From: Delftia sp. PS-11
GTDB lineage: Bacteria; Pseudomonadota; Gammaproteobacteria; Burkholderiales; Burkholderiaceae_C
Reading direction: 5' to 3'
Assembly (NCBI RefSeq): GCF_029870285.1
Contig: NZ_JACSYA010000011.1
Span: forward strand, 62,001-126,000
DNA: 64,000 nucleotides
A model generated the notes under the pieces. It worked only from the letters and a program-made list of their open reading frames with translations. It had not been told where the DNA came from and ran no database searches. Shown piece by piece: positions 17,122-31,949 of this stretch; position 1 is the first letter of the stretch; each line of letters opens with the position of its first letter. Both the position numbers and the translations under genes were made by a program.

Positions 17122-18297
17122 TCAGTGGGTGTGGCCCCAGTAGATGAGCGCGTCGCGCCCTTCGACCGACAGGGAGACGGGCGCACCCACGGGCAGCAGC
17201 ACCTTGGTCGGCACGTGGCCATAGGGCAGTCCTTGCAGCACGGGGCATGGCAGCTGGCTGCGCAGCCAGTCGATGACGGTCTGCAGCTTGAAGCCCTTGT
17301 CATGGGCGTGGAGCTTGAATTCGGTGAACTGGCCGAAGATGATGGCCTTTTGCTGCGCCAGCACGCCTGCGTGCAGCAGCTGGGTGAGCATGCGCTCGAT
17401 GCGGTAGGGATGCTCGCCCACGTCTTCCAGGAAGAGCACGCCGCCCTGGATTTTCGGGAAATACGGCGTACCCAGCAGGGACACCAGCACCGCCAGATTG
17501 CCACCCCACAGGGTGGCATCGCCGCTGATGTAGAAGTCCTCGACGGCGGGCTTGCCATCGGGCAGCAGGCCGATCCTGGGCATTTGCCAGCCTGCGCCCT
17601 CGCCCTGACCGCAGAGCAGGTCATTGAAGCAGTCGAGCATGATGTCGTCCACGCCGCCTTGCGCGTCGGGCAGGCCGAAGTCATGGATCAGCAGCGGGCC
17701 GGCCCAGGTGGTGGCGCCAGTCTGGGCCAGCAGGGCCAGGGACAGGGCGGTGAAGTCGCTCAGGCCCACAAAGCGCGTGCCGCCTTCGATGGCTTTGGCC
17801 AGGGCCTTGTACTGGATGCCCGGCAGGATGCGCGTGAGGCCATAGCCGCCGCGCGTGGGCAGCACCAGGTCGGCGCCGCTGGCGGCCGCGCGGTGGATGG
17901 CAGCCAGACGCGTGGCGTCGTCGCCCGCGAAACGCTGGTGGCTGGCCAGGGCGTCGGCATCGATTTCGACCTGGTGGCCCAGGGCCTCCAGGCGGCGCAC
18001 GGCGCGCTTGAAACCGGCCTTGTCGCGCACGGCGCCAGCGGGCGAATAGACGTAGATGCGGCGCGGCCCCTGGCTGTGCGTGTGCCCGCAGCAGTCTGCA
18101 TCGCCGGCATGTGCATGCGTATGGTCATGCGCCGGGTCGTGGCAGTGGCCGTGCGCGCAGCAGCCGTCCTCGGCGGCATGCGCAGGCCCATGGTCGTGCG
18201 AATGATCGGTGGCGGCGGCGGGTGTGGCGGCTTTTTTCCGGGGGGTGCGCGAGGTGGCCAAAGGGGTTCCACGCCGGCCCATGCCGGCATGCTCCAT
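17122..18297 (-). CDS. S66-family LD-carboxypeptidase with His/Cys-rich N-terminus
   Basis: The main domain belongs to peptidase family S66 (LdcA/MccF), serine peptidases that trim the L,D bond of murein tetrapeptides or inactivate peptide antibiotics. The catalytic Ser is in VGLSDFTAL, the Glu in LFLEDVGE and the His in GLPYGHVPTKV. Residues about 31-74 form an unusual extension with thirteen His and five Cys (HSHDHGPAH, HGHCHDPAHDHTHAHAG), which looks like a metal-binding segment. Length is about 391 residues; an ATG five codons downstream with GGAG before it is an alternative start. Whether it acts on murein or a peptide antibiotic is open. Confidence 0.85.
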   Translation of the reverse strand: MEHAGMGRRGTPLATSRTPRKKAATPAAATDHSHDHGPAHAAEDGCCAHGHCHDPAHDHTHAHAGDADCCGHTHSQGPRRIYVYSPAGAVRDKAGFKRAVRRLEALGHQVEIDADALASHQRFAGDDATRLAAIHRAAASGADLVLPTRGGYGLTRILPGIQYKALAKAIEGGTRFVGLSDFTALSLALLAQTGATTWAGPLLIHDFGLPDAQGGVDDIMLDCFNDLLCGQGEGAGWQMPRIGLLPDGKPAVEDFYISGDATLWGGNLAVLVSLLGTPYFPKIQGGVLFLEDVGEHPYRIERMLTQLLHAGVLAQQKAIIFGQFTEFKLHAHDKGFKLQTVIDWLRSQLPCPVLQGLPYGHVPTKVLLPVGAPVSLSVEGRDALIYWGHTH

Positions 18298-18362
18298 ATT
18301 GCAAGGGGAGTGAGGACAGGGCCGGCCGCCGCAGCGCCCTGGCAAGGGGCTGCAGCGCGGGC

Positions 18363-20914
<2,552 letters not shown>

Positions 20915-21405
20915 GGCAACTCCCGCAAAAAATAGGTCAAAAAATAGCTACAGCTGGCGCAGTGCAACTGGCACAGTGCAACTGGCGCAGTGCAACTGGC
21001 GCAGTGCAACTGGCGCGGTGCAGCAGGCTGGCTGCTGCCTGCAGGGCGCTGCCTGTACGGCGCAGTGGCGGGTACAGAAGGCAGCGCAATGGGCCTGTGT
21101 CCGGGGCGCGGCAGACTCGGACACAGCACACACAACAGGCACGTGCCGAACGCTGGTGCGCCGTGGCGGCAAAACCTGGGCAGCGCGCATCCTAAAGGAT
21201 AGGCAAAAACCGAAGTCCGTTGGCGGGGCATCGGCACATGTCCCCTGGCAGGCGGACTTTCGGTGCTGGGGCGATAATGCTGCGCCACACCGCAAGCGGG
21301 CTGCGCGGCATTGCCCATGGCCACAGGGCCAGTTCTCCCGCATTGCGCCCCACCCCCGGCGCACACCACCAGCGCGGGTATGACCACAGAACACTGAACC
21401 GCCCC
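20915..21405. other. Intergenic region with tandem repeat, upstream of rlhA
   Basis: Nearly 500 bp between two divergent genes contain no credible coding sequence. The left part is a 14-bp tandem repeat (own entry). Around 21210-21263 lie facing arms CCGAAGTCCG and CGGACTTTCGG. A GATAAT hexamer at 21273-21278 could be the -10 of the rlhA promoter, though no good -35 is visible. Confidence 0.45.
20954..21023 (+). repeat. 14-bp tandem repeat, five units
   Basis: Five head-to-tail copies of CTGGCGCAGTGCAA. Units one, three and four are identical, unit two has one change (A for G) and unit five has two. It lies just upstream of the start of the binding-protein gene, so copy number could change promoter spacing. 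No spacers are present, so it is not a CRISPR. Confidence 0.9.
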
Positions 21406-23412
21406 ATGTCTCTCCTGCCCCACCAGCTCGAACTCCTGTCCCCCGCGCGCGATGCGGATATCGGCATCGAGGCCATCAACCACGGCGCGGATGCCGTCTA
21501 CATTGGCGGCCCGGCCTTCGGCGCACGGGCCACGGCGGGCAATGACCTGCGCGATCTGGAGCGGCTGATCCGGCATGCCCACCGCTTCAACAGCCGCATT
21601 TTCATCACGCTCAACACCATCTTGCGCGACGATGAACTCGAAGCTGCGCGCCAGATGGCCTGGCAGGTCTACGAGGCCGGCGCCGATGCGCTGATCATCC
21701 AGGACATGGGTCTGCTGGAACTGGACCTGCCCCCGATCCAGCTGCACGCCAGCACCCAGACCGACATCCGCACGCCCGAGAAGGCGCGCTTCCTGCAGGA
21801 CGCGGGCCTGTCGCAGATCGTCCTGGCGCGCGAGCTGGACCTGCGCCAGATCGCTGCCGTGCGCGCAGCCACCGATCCGGCCCGCACCACCATCGAGTTT
21901 TTCATCCACGGCGCGCTGTGCGTGGCCTACTCGGGCCAGTGCTACATCACCCACGCCCACACGGGCCGCAGCGCCAACCGGGGAGACTGCAACCAGGCCT
22001 GCCGCCTGCCCTATGAGGTGCTGGACGCCAGCGGCCGCATCATCGCGCATGAAAAACATGTGCTGTCCATGAAGGACAACAACCAGAGCGACAATCTGCG
22101 CGCACTGATCGACGCGGGCGTGCGCAGCTTCAAGATCGAGGGTCGCTACAAGGACATGGGCTATGTGAAGAACATCACGGCCCACTACCGCAAGCTGCTC
22201 GACGAAATCATCGAGGAGCGCGAGTTCTCCGACGCACCGCTGGCGCGCTCGTCCTCGGGCAGCACCACGTTCAGCTTCACGCCCGACCCCGACCAGAACT
22301 TCAACCGGGAGTTCACCGACTACTTCGTCAACGGCCGCAAGGACGATATCGGCGCTTTCGATACGCCCAAGACGCCGGGCCGCGCCATCGGCTGGGTGAC
22401 CAAGGTCGGCGAGAATTTCGTGGAGCTTGAGACCTCCAGCCGCGACACCGTGCTGCACAACGGCGACGGCCTGTGCTACTACGACCTGCAAAAGGAACTG
22501 GTGGGCATGCAGATCAACCGCGCCGAGTCCGTGGATGCCAGGAAGTCGCTGTGGCGCGTTTTCCCCAAGGACCCGGTGGCCGGTTTCAAGGACCTGCGCA
22601 AGGGCCTGGAGATCAACCGCAACCGCGACATGGACTGGGTGCGCACGCTGGACAAGAAGTCCAGCGACCGCCGCATCGGGCTGTGGGCCGAATTCAAGCA
22701 AACCCCGGACGGCTTTGCGCTGACGCTGACCGACGAGGACGGCTTCACCGCCAGCGCAGCCATCGCGCAGGCACACCAGCCAGCGACCGACGCAGCGCGC
22801 GCCGAGGCCACGCTGCGCGAGCAGCTGGGCCGCTTTGGCGCCACCATCTTCGCCGTCCATGACATCAGCCTGCAGCTGTCGCAGCCCTGGTTCGTGCCGG
22901 CCTCGGCCCTGAACCAGCTGCGCCGCGATGCCGTCGCCGCGCTGGAGGCTGTACGCGAGGCAGGCTTCGTGCGCCTGCCCCGCGCAATGCCCGTGGAGCC
23001 GCCTGCGCCCTTCCCCGAGGACACGCTGACCTATCTGGCCAATGTCTTCAACCACAAGGCGCATGATTTCTACCTCAAGCACGGGGTCAAGGTCATTGAC
23101 GCGGCCTATGAGAGCAAGGAAGAGGAAGGCGAAGTCAGCCTGATGATCACCAAGCACTGCGTGCGCTTTTCCATGAGCCTGTGCCCCAAGCAGGCCAAGG
23201 GGGTGATCGGCGTCAAGGGCACGATCAAGGCCGAGCCGCTGCAGCTGATCAACGGCAAGGAAAAGCTCACGCTGCGCTTTGACTGCAAGCCCTGCGAGAT
23301 GCATGTGGTGGGCAAGATGAAGCGCTCGGTGATCAACCAGCATGCCAAGGAAATGCAGGAGTTCCCCATGCAGTTTTACCGCACGCGGCCCGTGCCGTCG
23401 GCGTCGGCCTGA
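21406..23412 (+). CDS. rlhA: U32-family protein, 23S rRNA 5-hydroxycytidine synthase RlhA-like
   Basis: A 668-residue U32-family protein. The N-terminal TIM-barrel-like domain (LELLSPARDADIGIEAINHG) carries the U32 signature EFFIHGALCVAYSGQCY and the Cys motif GDCNQACRLPY, with RYKDMGYV later. The long form with the C-terminal domain matches RlhA (YdcP), which with prephenate hydroxylates C2501 of 23S rRNA; the short relatives TrhP and YegQ are about 200 residues shorter. The start ATG (MSLLPHQLELL) is where homology begins; the longer upstream frame is unsupported. Older annotations would call it a collagenase-like peptidase. Confidence 0.85.
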   Translation: MSLLPHQLELLSPARDADIGIEAINHGADAVYIGGPAFGARATAGNDLRDLERLIRHAHRFNSRIFITLNTILRDDELEAARQMAWQVYEAGADALIIQDMGLLELDLPPIQLHASTQTDIRTPEKARFLQDAGLSQIVLARELDLRQIAAVRAATDPARTTIEFFIHGALCVAYSGQCYITHAHTGRSANRGDCNQACRLPYEVLDASGRIIAHEKHVLSMKDNNQSDNLRALIDAGVRSFKIEGRYKDMGYVKNITAHYRKLLDEIIEEREFSDAPLARSSSGSTTFSFTPDPDQNFNREFTDYFVNGRKDDIGAFDTPKTPGRAIGWVTKVGENFVELETSSRDTVLHNGDGLCYYDLQKELVGMQINRAESVDARKSLWRVFPKDPVAGFKDLRKGLEINRNRDMDWVRTLDKKSSDRRIGLWAEFKQTPDGFALTLTDEDGFTASAAIAQAHQPATDAARAEATLREQLGRFGATIFAVHDISLQLSQPWFVPASALNQLRRDAVAALEAVREAGFVRLPRAMPVEPPAPFPEDTLTYLANVFNHKAHDFYLKHGVKVIDAAYESKEEEGEVSLMITKHCVRFSMSLCPKQAKGVIGVKGTIKAEPLQLINGKEKLTLRFDCKPCEMHVVGKMKRSVINQHAKEMQEFPMQFYRTRPVPSASA

Positions 23413-23416
23413 CGCC

Positions 23417-23680
23417 TCAGTCCGAGAGCAAGGCCCGGGCCTGCGCGCGGCCCGCTTCGGTCAGCTGCGCCACCCAGCGCCCGTCTTCCTGCCACAGGCT
23501 GACCCAGCCCGGCCCCGGCATGCCGCCGATGGGGGCATCCCCCATCAGCGCCAGGCAACGCATGAGTACGCTGGCGCCCTGCCCCAGGCGCTTACCCAGC
23601 CGAGGCAGGGAGACCGGGCCGGGCTCGGCGGCCAGTTCGCGCAATACGGCAGCTGCCAGATCCTGCAGGTCTGCCGCCAT
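23417..23680 (-). CDS. Hypothetical protein, helix-turn-helix-like (87 aa)
   Basis: An 87-residue soluble protein with a probable winged-helix fold (LAAAVLRELAAEPGPVSLPR, then RLGQGASVLMRCLALMGD and a wing GWVSLWQEDGRWVAQLT). Its ATG lies one base after the stop of the YdeP-like molybdoenzyme gene, so it is the last gene of that operon. It may be an accessory or regulatory partner; I recognise no named family. Confidence 0.65.
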   Translation of the reverse strand: MAADLQDLAAAVLRELAAEPGPVSLPRLGKRLGQGASVLMRCLALMGDAPIGGMPGPGWVSLWQEDGRWVAQLTEAGRAQARALLSD

Positions 23681-23681
23681 G

Positions 23682-26000
<2,319 letters not shown>

Positions 26001-26077
26001 GGCCGCAGGTTGCCCGTGTCAATGACCCAGGTCAAATCACATCGGCGAATGGCGGGATTCAGCAAAGATATGAGACC

Positions 26078-28753
26078 TCAGCGCAGCACCCGCAATTGCC
26101 GCGCCAGCGCCACGGCCTGGGTGCGGCTGCGCGCGCCCAGCTTGAGGTTGATACTGCGCAGGTGCGTGCGCACCGTGCTGTCCGACACAAAAAGCTTCTC
26201 GGCCATGGCCGCATTGGAGTAGCCCGAGGCCAGCAGCTCCAGCACACGCAGTTCCTTGCGGGTCAATGGCTCTGCCGGGCTGGCATGCAAAACGGCAGGG
26301 CCAGCGGTATCAGCCATGTCGTCCTGCAACGCCTCTCCCAGGGCAGCCAGCAGGCGCTGCGCATGGGCGCAAGCCTCGGCAGGCCCGGGCCGTGCCAGCA
26401 CCTGCCGCAGCACGGGCACCAGCATGGGCCCTTCGTCGATCAGCAGCCGTACAAACCCCTCGCTGGCGCCATGGCTCAGCGGTACGGCCAGGGTGGCTGC
26501 TGCCTGCGGCAGGGCGCCGCAGCCGGCCTCGGCCAGGGCGCACAGCACCTGCAGCTTGAGTGCGCGGTGCTGGCGCCCCAGCGTGCGCGCCTCGTCCAGC
26601 ATGGGAGCCACGGCCTTGCACACGGCAGCGCAGTCGCCAAAGCGCAGTTCCCAGCGCAGCCGGGCGATGGCGATGTCCTCGACCTCATGCGGCGGCAGGC
26701 GCAGGTGCTCCACACGCGGCCATACCGTGGGGTCATCGGCGCGCTGCAATGCCTCGGATGCCGCGCTGCGGTTGCCCTGCAGCACGAAGATGCGCGCCAG
26801 CTCCAGCCGTGCGCTGGCCGTCACGCGGGCCAGCTGGCGCTCGTGGCCCAGGTATTCCAGTTCGGTCAGCAGGCCGAAAGCCGCATCCACGTCGCCGCGT
26901 ACAAAGGCGATGCGCGCGCGCATGCGGTAGCTTGCGATCACATGGTCGGGCAGGCCCACGTCGCGCGCCAGCGGCAGATAGACGTTGAGCAGGTGGTCGG
27001 CGCCGCCAAGATCGTTGGTCTCGTAGAGCACGCCCGCATGCAGCACACCGGCCCAGGCGTTGCCATTGGCGGGGTTGTAGGAGGCGCTGCGCGGGGTGGC
27101 TGCCAGTGCCACGCGAAAACGCGCTGCCGCCTGGCGCAGCCGGCCGCTCGACAGGTCCAGCACGCCTTCCATGGCCTCGGTGTACATGCGGCTGAACAGG
27201 CTGCCGGCCTGGGTGCTGCGCGCCGTATCCAGCAGGCGCCGGGCTTCGCCGGCGTCGCCCAGCACCGATGTCACGTAGGCCATGGCATTGGCCAGTGTGC
27301 TGTCGGCGAAAGGGCGGCAGGTGGGCAGGCGCGCCAGCGCCTGGCGTCCCAGCGGCGCAGCTTCCTCCACGCGGTCCATCATGGCCAGCAGCAGCGGGCG
27401 CAGGGCCGTGAACAGCGCGCTGGCGGCGGGGTCGCCGCACGCGGCGGCTGTCTCCAGCCGCCGCTGCGCCTGCCATGGCCCGCAGGTGAAGCAGTCGGCG
27501 CAGGCGGCAATCGCCTGCAGCATGGGCGCATCGGCCATCAGAGGCGCAGGCATGGCTGCGAACCAGCGCGACAGCAGGCGCATGCGGCCCTGCTCCATCA
27601 GGGACTCGGCATGGCGCGCGAGCAGGTTGCGGGCATGGGGCAGGTCACCGCCTTCGAGCGCATGCTCGATGGCTGGCACGGGACGGCCCTGGGACTCATA
27701 CCAGCCGCTGGCCGCCAGGTGCAGGCGCGCAACCTCGTGCGGCAGTTCGCGCTGCAGCTGGGCGCGCAGGAAGTCGGCAAACAGGCTGTGGTAGCGCCAG
27801 CTTCGCCCGCCCGGGCTTTCGCCATCCAGCGGCGACAGGAACAGGTGTGCCTGCTCCAGCGCCTGCAGCATGGCCGTGCCGTCAGCGCGCGGCACCAGCG
27901 CCTGGCAGACGCTGGCGTCCAGGGTGCGCAGGATGCTGGTGCGCAGCAGAAAATCGCGCACGGGCGCGCTTTGCTGGGCGAGTACGTCTTCGGCCAGATA
28001 GTCGGCAACGGCGTGCTCAGAGCCCGAGAAACGCTCGACGAAATCGCTGTGCGGCCCATGGCGCTCCAGCGCCAGCGAAGCCAGCCACAGCGCGCCTATC
28101 CAGCCCTCGGTCCTGTCCACCAGCCGCACGACGGCCTCGCGCGCCAGCGGGCAGCCGCGCAGGCGGAAAAACTCCTCGGCCTCGGCTTCGGAAAAGCGCA
28201 GCAGCGCAGCATCGATCTCCAGCAACTGGCCGCTGGTGCGCAGCCGCCCCAGGCCCAGGGCCGGCAGGACACGCGAGCCGATGACCAGCCGTCCGCGCTC
28301 AGGCAGTTGCTCCGTGAGCTGGCGCACCAGGCCCAGCACGGCATCGTTGTGCAACACCTCGAAATCGTCGATGAAGAGCACGAATGGCCGGCCCTCGCTG
28401 GCCAGTGCCTGCAGCAGATCACCACTCTCAGGGTCCCGGCCTGCGTCAAGGCCACTCACGGCAGCGCCCAGGCATTGCAGAAAGCGCGCGACATCGTTGT
28501 CGGCCGCATCCAGCGTCAGCCAGGCCGTGGCCTGCCCTTCGGCCTGCAGGCGCTCGCGCATCTGCCGCATGGCCGTGGTCTTGCCAAAGCCGGCCGGCGC
28601 CCGCACCAGCACCACGCGGGCGCACTGGACATCAGGCCAGCGCGCAGCCACCGCCGAGCGCACCACCTGGGCAGCCACAGTGCGCGGCGGGCCCAGTTTG
28701 GCCTGCGGCACGTAGCCGGAGCCGGGGCGAGGTGATGGTGCGAGAAGCTGCAT
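26078..28753 (-). CDS. MalT-like LuxR-family transcriptional activator (LAL type)
   Basis: A large regulator of about 891 residues. The Walker A motif is RAPAGFGKTTA near residue 57 and the Walker B-like stretch is VLFIDDFEVL. A long helical repeat region spans about 400-800. A C-terminal LuxR helix-turn-helix closes the protein (LTRKELRVLELLASGYSNAA, MAEKLFVSDSTVRTHLRSIN). Such STAND-type activators bind an inducer, hydrolyse ATP, oligomerise and activate catabolic promoters. It sits next to the acyl-CoA catabolic cluster, and the repeated operator TCGTCG-N4-CGACGA near it is the natural candidate binding site. The start is uncertain: ATG (MQLLAPSPRPG) chosen; a GTG ten codons upstream is possible. 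Confidence 0.85.
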   Translation of the reverse strand: MQLLAPSPRPGSGYVPQAKLGPPRTVAAQVVRSAVAARWPDVQCARVVLVRAPAGFGKTTAMRQMRERLQAEGQATAWLTLDAADNDVARFLQCLGAAVSGLDAGRDPESGDLLQALASEGRPFVLFIDDFEVLHNDAVLGLVRQLTEQLPERGRLVIGSRVLPALGLGRLRTSGQLLEIDAALLRFSEAEAEEFFRLRGCPLAREAVVRLVDRTEGWIGALWLASLALERHGPHSDFVERFSGSEHAVADYLAEDVLAQQSAPVRDFLLRTSILRTLDASVCQALVPRADGTAMLQALEQAHLFLSPLDGESPGGRSWRYHSLFADFLRAQLQRELPHEVARLHLAASGWYESQGRPVPAIEHALEGGDLPHARNLLARHAESLMEQGRMRLLSRWFAAMPAPLMADAPMLQAIAACADCFTCGPWQAQRRLETAAACGDPAASALFTALRPLLLAMMDRVEEAAPLGRQALARLPTCRPFADSTLANAMAYVTSVLGDAGEARRLLDTARSTQAGSLFSRMYTEAMEGVLDLSSGRLRQAAARFRVALAATPRSASYNPANGNAWAGVLHAGVLYETNDLGGADHLLNVYLPLARDVGLPDHVIASYRMRARIAFVRGDVDAAFGLLTELEYLGHERQLARVTASARLELARIFVLQGNRSAASEALQRADDPTVWPRVEHLRLPPHEVEDIAIARLRWELRFGDCAAVCKAVAPMLDEARTLGRQHRALKLQVLCALAEAGCGALPQAAATLAVPLSHGASEGFVRLLIDEGPMLVPVLRQVLARPGPAEACAHAQRLLAALGEALQDDMADTAGPAVLHASPAEPLTRKELRVLELLASGYSNAAMAEKLFVSDSTVRTHLRSINLKLGARSRTQAVALARQLRVLR

Positions 28754-28799
28754 GCAGGGCGCAAGGGCGGACAGAAGCGGCACAGGACCGTACGCAGGA

Positions 28800-28880
28800 C
28801 ACTTTCGTCGGTTTCGACGATGGCGGCAATGCGGGGTGGTTCCTAGACTGGCGCTCCAAGAGGGCTTTCACATGCAGCTG
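28800..28880 (+). promoter_or_regulatory. Operator/promoter/leader repeat, copy 1 (orphaned)
   Basis: This is a duplicate of the control region and first codons of the SDR gene (copy 2 at 29790-29870). It has the inverted repeat TCGTCG-GTTT-CGACGA at 28805-28820, 23 bp, then the -10-like TAGACT at 28844-28849, a weakened AGAGGG, and ATGCAGCTG. The open frame after it runs antisense into the cupredoxin gene and has no SDR homology, so this copy has lost its gene. It may still direct antisense RNA or serve the divergent regulator gene. Confidence 0.75.
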
Positions 28881-28889
28881 CAGGCAAGT

Positions 28890-29624
28890 TCAATAGTAGC
28901 CGCTGCCGTGCATGTCGCCAGATGCAGGCGCCGGCGCAGGACGGCGCTGGCGGAGCACGACCCCCAGCTGCATGGTGTCTTGCACGGCTGTGCTCTGCAC
29001 TTGCAGGTTCTTGCGCGGCTGCTCCACCAGTTGCTCAGGGTGCCATACGCGGGCTTGAGCCTTACCTTCTGGCACTGACGCAAACAGTGCCATGCCTTGC
29101 GCGTCGGTTTTCAGCGCCCAGGCGGAGTCACTGACAAACACATGCCCACGCATGGAACTGTGCAGGTGGCAGCCCAGCAGAACGGCTCCGGGCTGATCGA
29201 GCTTGACCTCGGCAGAGCTGACAGGATTGCCCTCCACCTTGCCAGCCAGGCGCAGTTCAAAGCCTGCAGGTGCGGCACCGACACCAGGCAGCGCACCAGG
29301 TACCACGGGGGTGCCGCGCACATGGTGGTCCCAACGGTCTTGATTGGTAAAGCGTACCGTGGTGCCTGGCGTAACCACTGTCACGTTGGGCAAAAAGCGC
29401 ATTTTTTCTTGCTCGATCACCGGATTGGGAGCGATGAGTTGCGGGGGAGCGCTGGTTGTTTGCGTCGGGTAGAGCACCACCACTGCGTCAGATACGGGCT
29501 TGCCCTCTTTGTCTAGCACCTGTATCTGAACAGGGCCAGCAGCAGCCCATTGCGCCATCAGCGCAAGGACTGCGGCGGCAGCCAAGCCCCAGCGGGGACG
29601 CAAAGGAGAAAAAGCCAGAGACAT
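28890..29624 (-). CDS. Periplasmic cupredoxin-like protein
   Basis: A 244-residue exported protein with a signal peptide (GLAAAAVLALMAQWAAAG). It then has a small beta-rich domain (IQVLDKEGKPVSDAVVVLYP) and a plastocyanin-like copper site: His in NQDRWDHHVRG, then Cys and His in LLGCHLHSSMRGHVFV with a following Met. Similar proteins are annotated as methylamine utilisation-type cupredoxins. It is read against its neighbours and lies between two copies of the SDR leader repeat, which suggests it was inserted there. An electron-transfer or copper-binding role is inferred. Confidence 0.78.
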   Translation of the reverse strand: MSLAFSPLRPRWGLAAAAVLALMAQWAAAGPVQIQVLDKEGKPVSDAVVVLYPTQTTSAPPQLIAPNPVIEQEKMRFLPNVTVVTPGTTVRFTNQDRWDHHVRGTPVVPGALPGVGAAPAGFELRLAGKVEGNPVSSAEVKLDQPGAVLLGCHLHSSMRGHVFVSDSAWALKTDAQGMALFASVPEGKAQARVWHPEQLVEQPRKNLQVQSTAVQDTMQLGVVLRQRRPAPAPASGDMHGSGYY

Positions 29625-29789
29625 GGTGACCTCTTTGTGATGATGTGGCAGTGCATGGCGCCAGTGGCGCCGGCAGATGGTTTCGCAGGGAAAGCGCAAT
29701 ATCGTGGATACCCATGTAGTTTGCAACACAGCATGGTGCGCCGCGCAACAGGCGATGCCGGGTTTGGGGCATGGCAGTTGCACAGGTGG

Positions 29790-29861
29790 CACTTTCGTCG
29801 GTTTCGACGATGGCGGCACTGCGGGGTGCTTCCTAGACTGGCACCCAAAGGAGACTTTCAC

Positions 29862-29870
<9 letters not shown>
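29790..29870 (+). promoter_or_regulatory. Operator/promoter/leader repeat, copy 2 (SDR promoter)
   Basis: Control region of the SDR gene. The inverted repeat TCGTCG-GTTT-CGACGA lies at 29795-29810 and the -10-like TAGACT at 29834-29839, with exactly 23 bp between. No -35 consensus is visible and the inverted repeat sits near -40, as expected for an activator-dependent promoter. AAGGAG and the ATG follow, leaving a leader of about 16-20 bases. The activator is probably the MalT-like protein encoded nearby. Confidence 0.75.
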
Positions 29871-30644
<774 letters not shown>

Positions 30645-30703
30645 AAGCACGGGTTCGGCAAACATTGCAGCAATCATCGCTTCAGGCAAACCAGGAGACA
30701 CCG

Positions 30704-31900
30704 ATGGCACAGGCATACATCGTTGCCGCCACGCGCACGGCAGGCGGCAGGCGCGGGGGAAAGCTTGCAGGCTGGCATCCGGCCGATCTGGCGGCGCAGG
30801 TGCTCGATGAGCTGGTCCGGCGCGGGCGTGCCGATCCAGGCCAGATCGAGGATGTGATCATGGGCTGTGTCAGCCAGGTGGGGCAGCAGGCGTCCAACGT
30901 GGCACGCAACGCGGTGCTGGCTTCGGGCCTGCCCGAGTCCGTGCCGGGCACCACGGTGGACCGCCAGTGCGGCTCGTCCCAGCAGGCGCTGCACTTCGCA
31001 GCCCAGGCCGTGATGTCGGGCGCGATGGATCTGGTGATTGCCGCAGGCGTGGAGAGCATGTCGCGCGTACCCATGGGCACCCCCAACGCCCTGCCCGCCC
31101 AGGCTGGCCTGGGCGTGTCCATGAGTCCTTCCATGCAGCGGCGCTATCCCGGGGTGGAGTTCAGCCAGTTCACGGGCGCAGAGATGATGGCGGAAAAATA
31201 CGGTCTGTCCAGGGAACAGCTCGACGCCTATGCGCTGCAAAGCCATGAGCGCGCCGCGCAGGCCGTGCGCGAGGGGCGCTTTGACCGCGAGATCCTGGCC
31301 GTGCAGGCGTGTGGCGCAGAAGGCGGCAGCGAGGGCGGCAGCGAGGGCGGCAGCCTGCCCCATTCGGTGGACGAAGGCATACGCTGGAATGCCACGCTCG
31401 AAGGCATTGCCGGCGTCAGGCCCATCCGCGAAGGCGGCCGCGTGACCGCCGCCACGGCCAGCCAGATCTGCGATGGCGCCAGCGGCGTCATGGTGGCCAG
31501 CGAACGCGGCCTCAAGGCGCTGGGCGTGCAGCCGCTGGCGCGCATTCACCACATGGGCCTGCTGGCGCATGACCCGGTGATCATGCTGGAGGCGCCGATT
31601 CCCGCCACCCAGGCCGCACTGCGCAAGGCAGGCATGCGCATCAGCGACATGGACCTGTTCGAAGTCAACGAGGCCTTCGCTCCCGTGCCCCTGGCCTGGC
31701 TGCAGGCCACAGGCGCCGATCCGGCGCGGCTCAACGTCCACGGCGGCGCCATCGCGCTGGGCCACCCTCTGGGCGCCTCGGGCACGCGGCTCATGGCCAC
31801 GCTGGTCCATGCCCTGCATGCGCGGGGCGGCCGCTTCGGCCTGCAGACCATGTGCGAAGGCGGTGGCATGGCCAACGTCACCATTGTCGAGCGGCTGTAA
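30704..31900 (+). CDS. Acetyl-CoA C-acyltransferase (thiolase)
   Basis: A 398-residue degradative thiolase that cleaves 3-ketoacyl-CoA with CoA. The acylated Cys89 is in VDRQCGSSQQAL; GGAIALGHPLGASGTR and MCEGGGMAN near the C-terminus give the catalytic His and second Cys. A short Gly-Ser-Glu repeat (three GGSE-like units near residue 205) is unusual and encoded by a 12-bp DNA repeat. CCAGGAG lies just before the ATG. It is 59 bp downstream of the SDR gene in the same operon. Confidence 0.93.
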   Translation: MAQAYIVAATRTAGGRRGGKLAGWHPADLAAQVLDELVRRGRADPGQIEDVIMGCVSQVGQQASNVARNAVLASGLPESVPGTTVDRQCGSSQQALHFAAQAVMSGAMDLVIAAGVESMSRVPMGTPNALPAQAGLGVSMSPSMQRRYPGVEFSQFTGAEMMAEKYGLSREQLDAYALQSHERAAQAVREGRFDREILAVQACGAEGGSEGGSEGGSLPHSVDEGIRWNATLEGIAGVRPIREGGRVTAATASQICDGASGVMVASERGLKALGVQPLARIHHMGLLAHDPVIMLEAPIPATQAALRKAGMRISDMDLFEVNEAFAPVPLAWLQATGADPARLNVHGGAIALGHPLGASGTRLMATLVHALHARGGRFGLQTMCEGGGMANVTIVERL

Positions 31901-31949
31901 CAGGCCTTTTGGGCATACGCACTGCCACACCACTGCAGGAGGGTCGGAC

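Noticed and set aside
20954..21023. Possible CRISPR array
   Set aside because: Units are contiguous without spacers, and no cas genes are present.
28871..29078. Coding frame following promoter copy 1 (starts ATGCAGCTG)
   Set aside because: After the first codons it has no similarity to the SDR and runs antisense to the well-supported cupredoxin gene.
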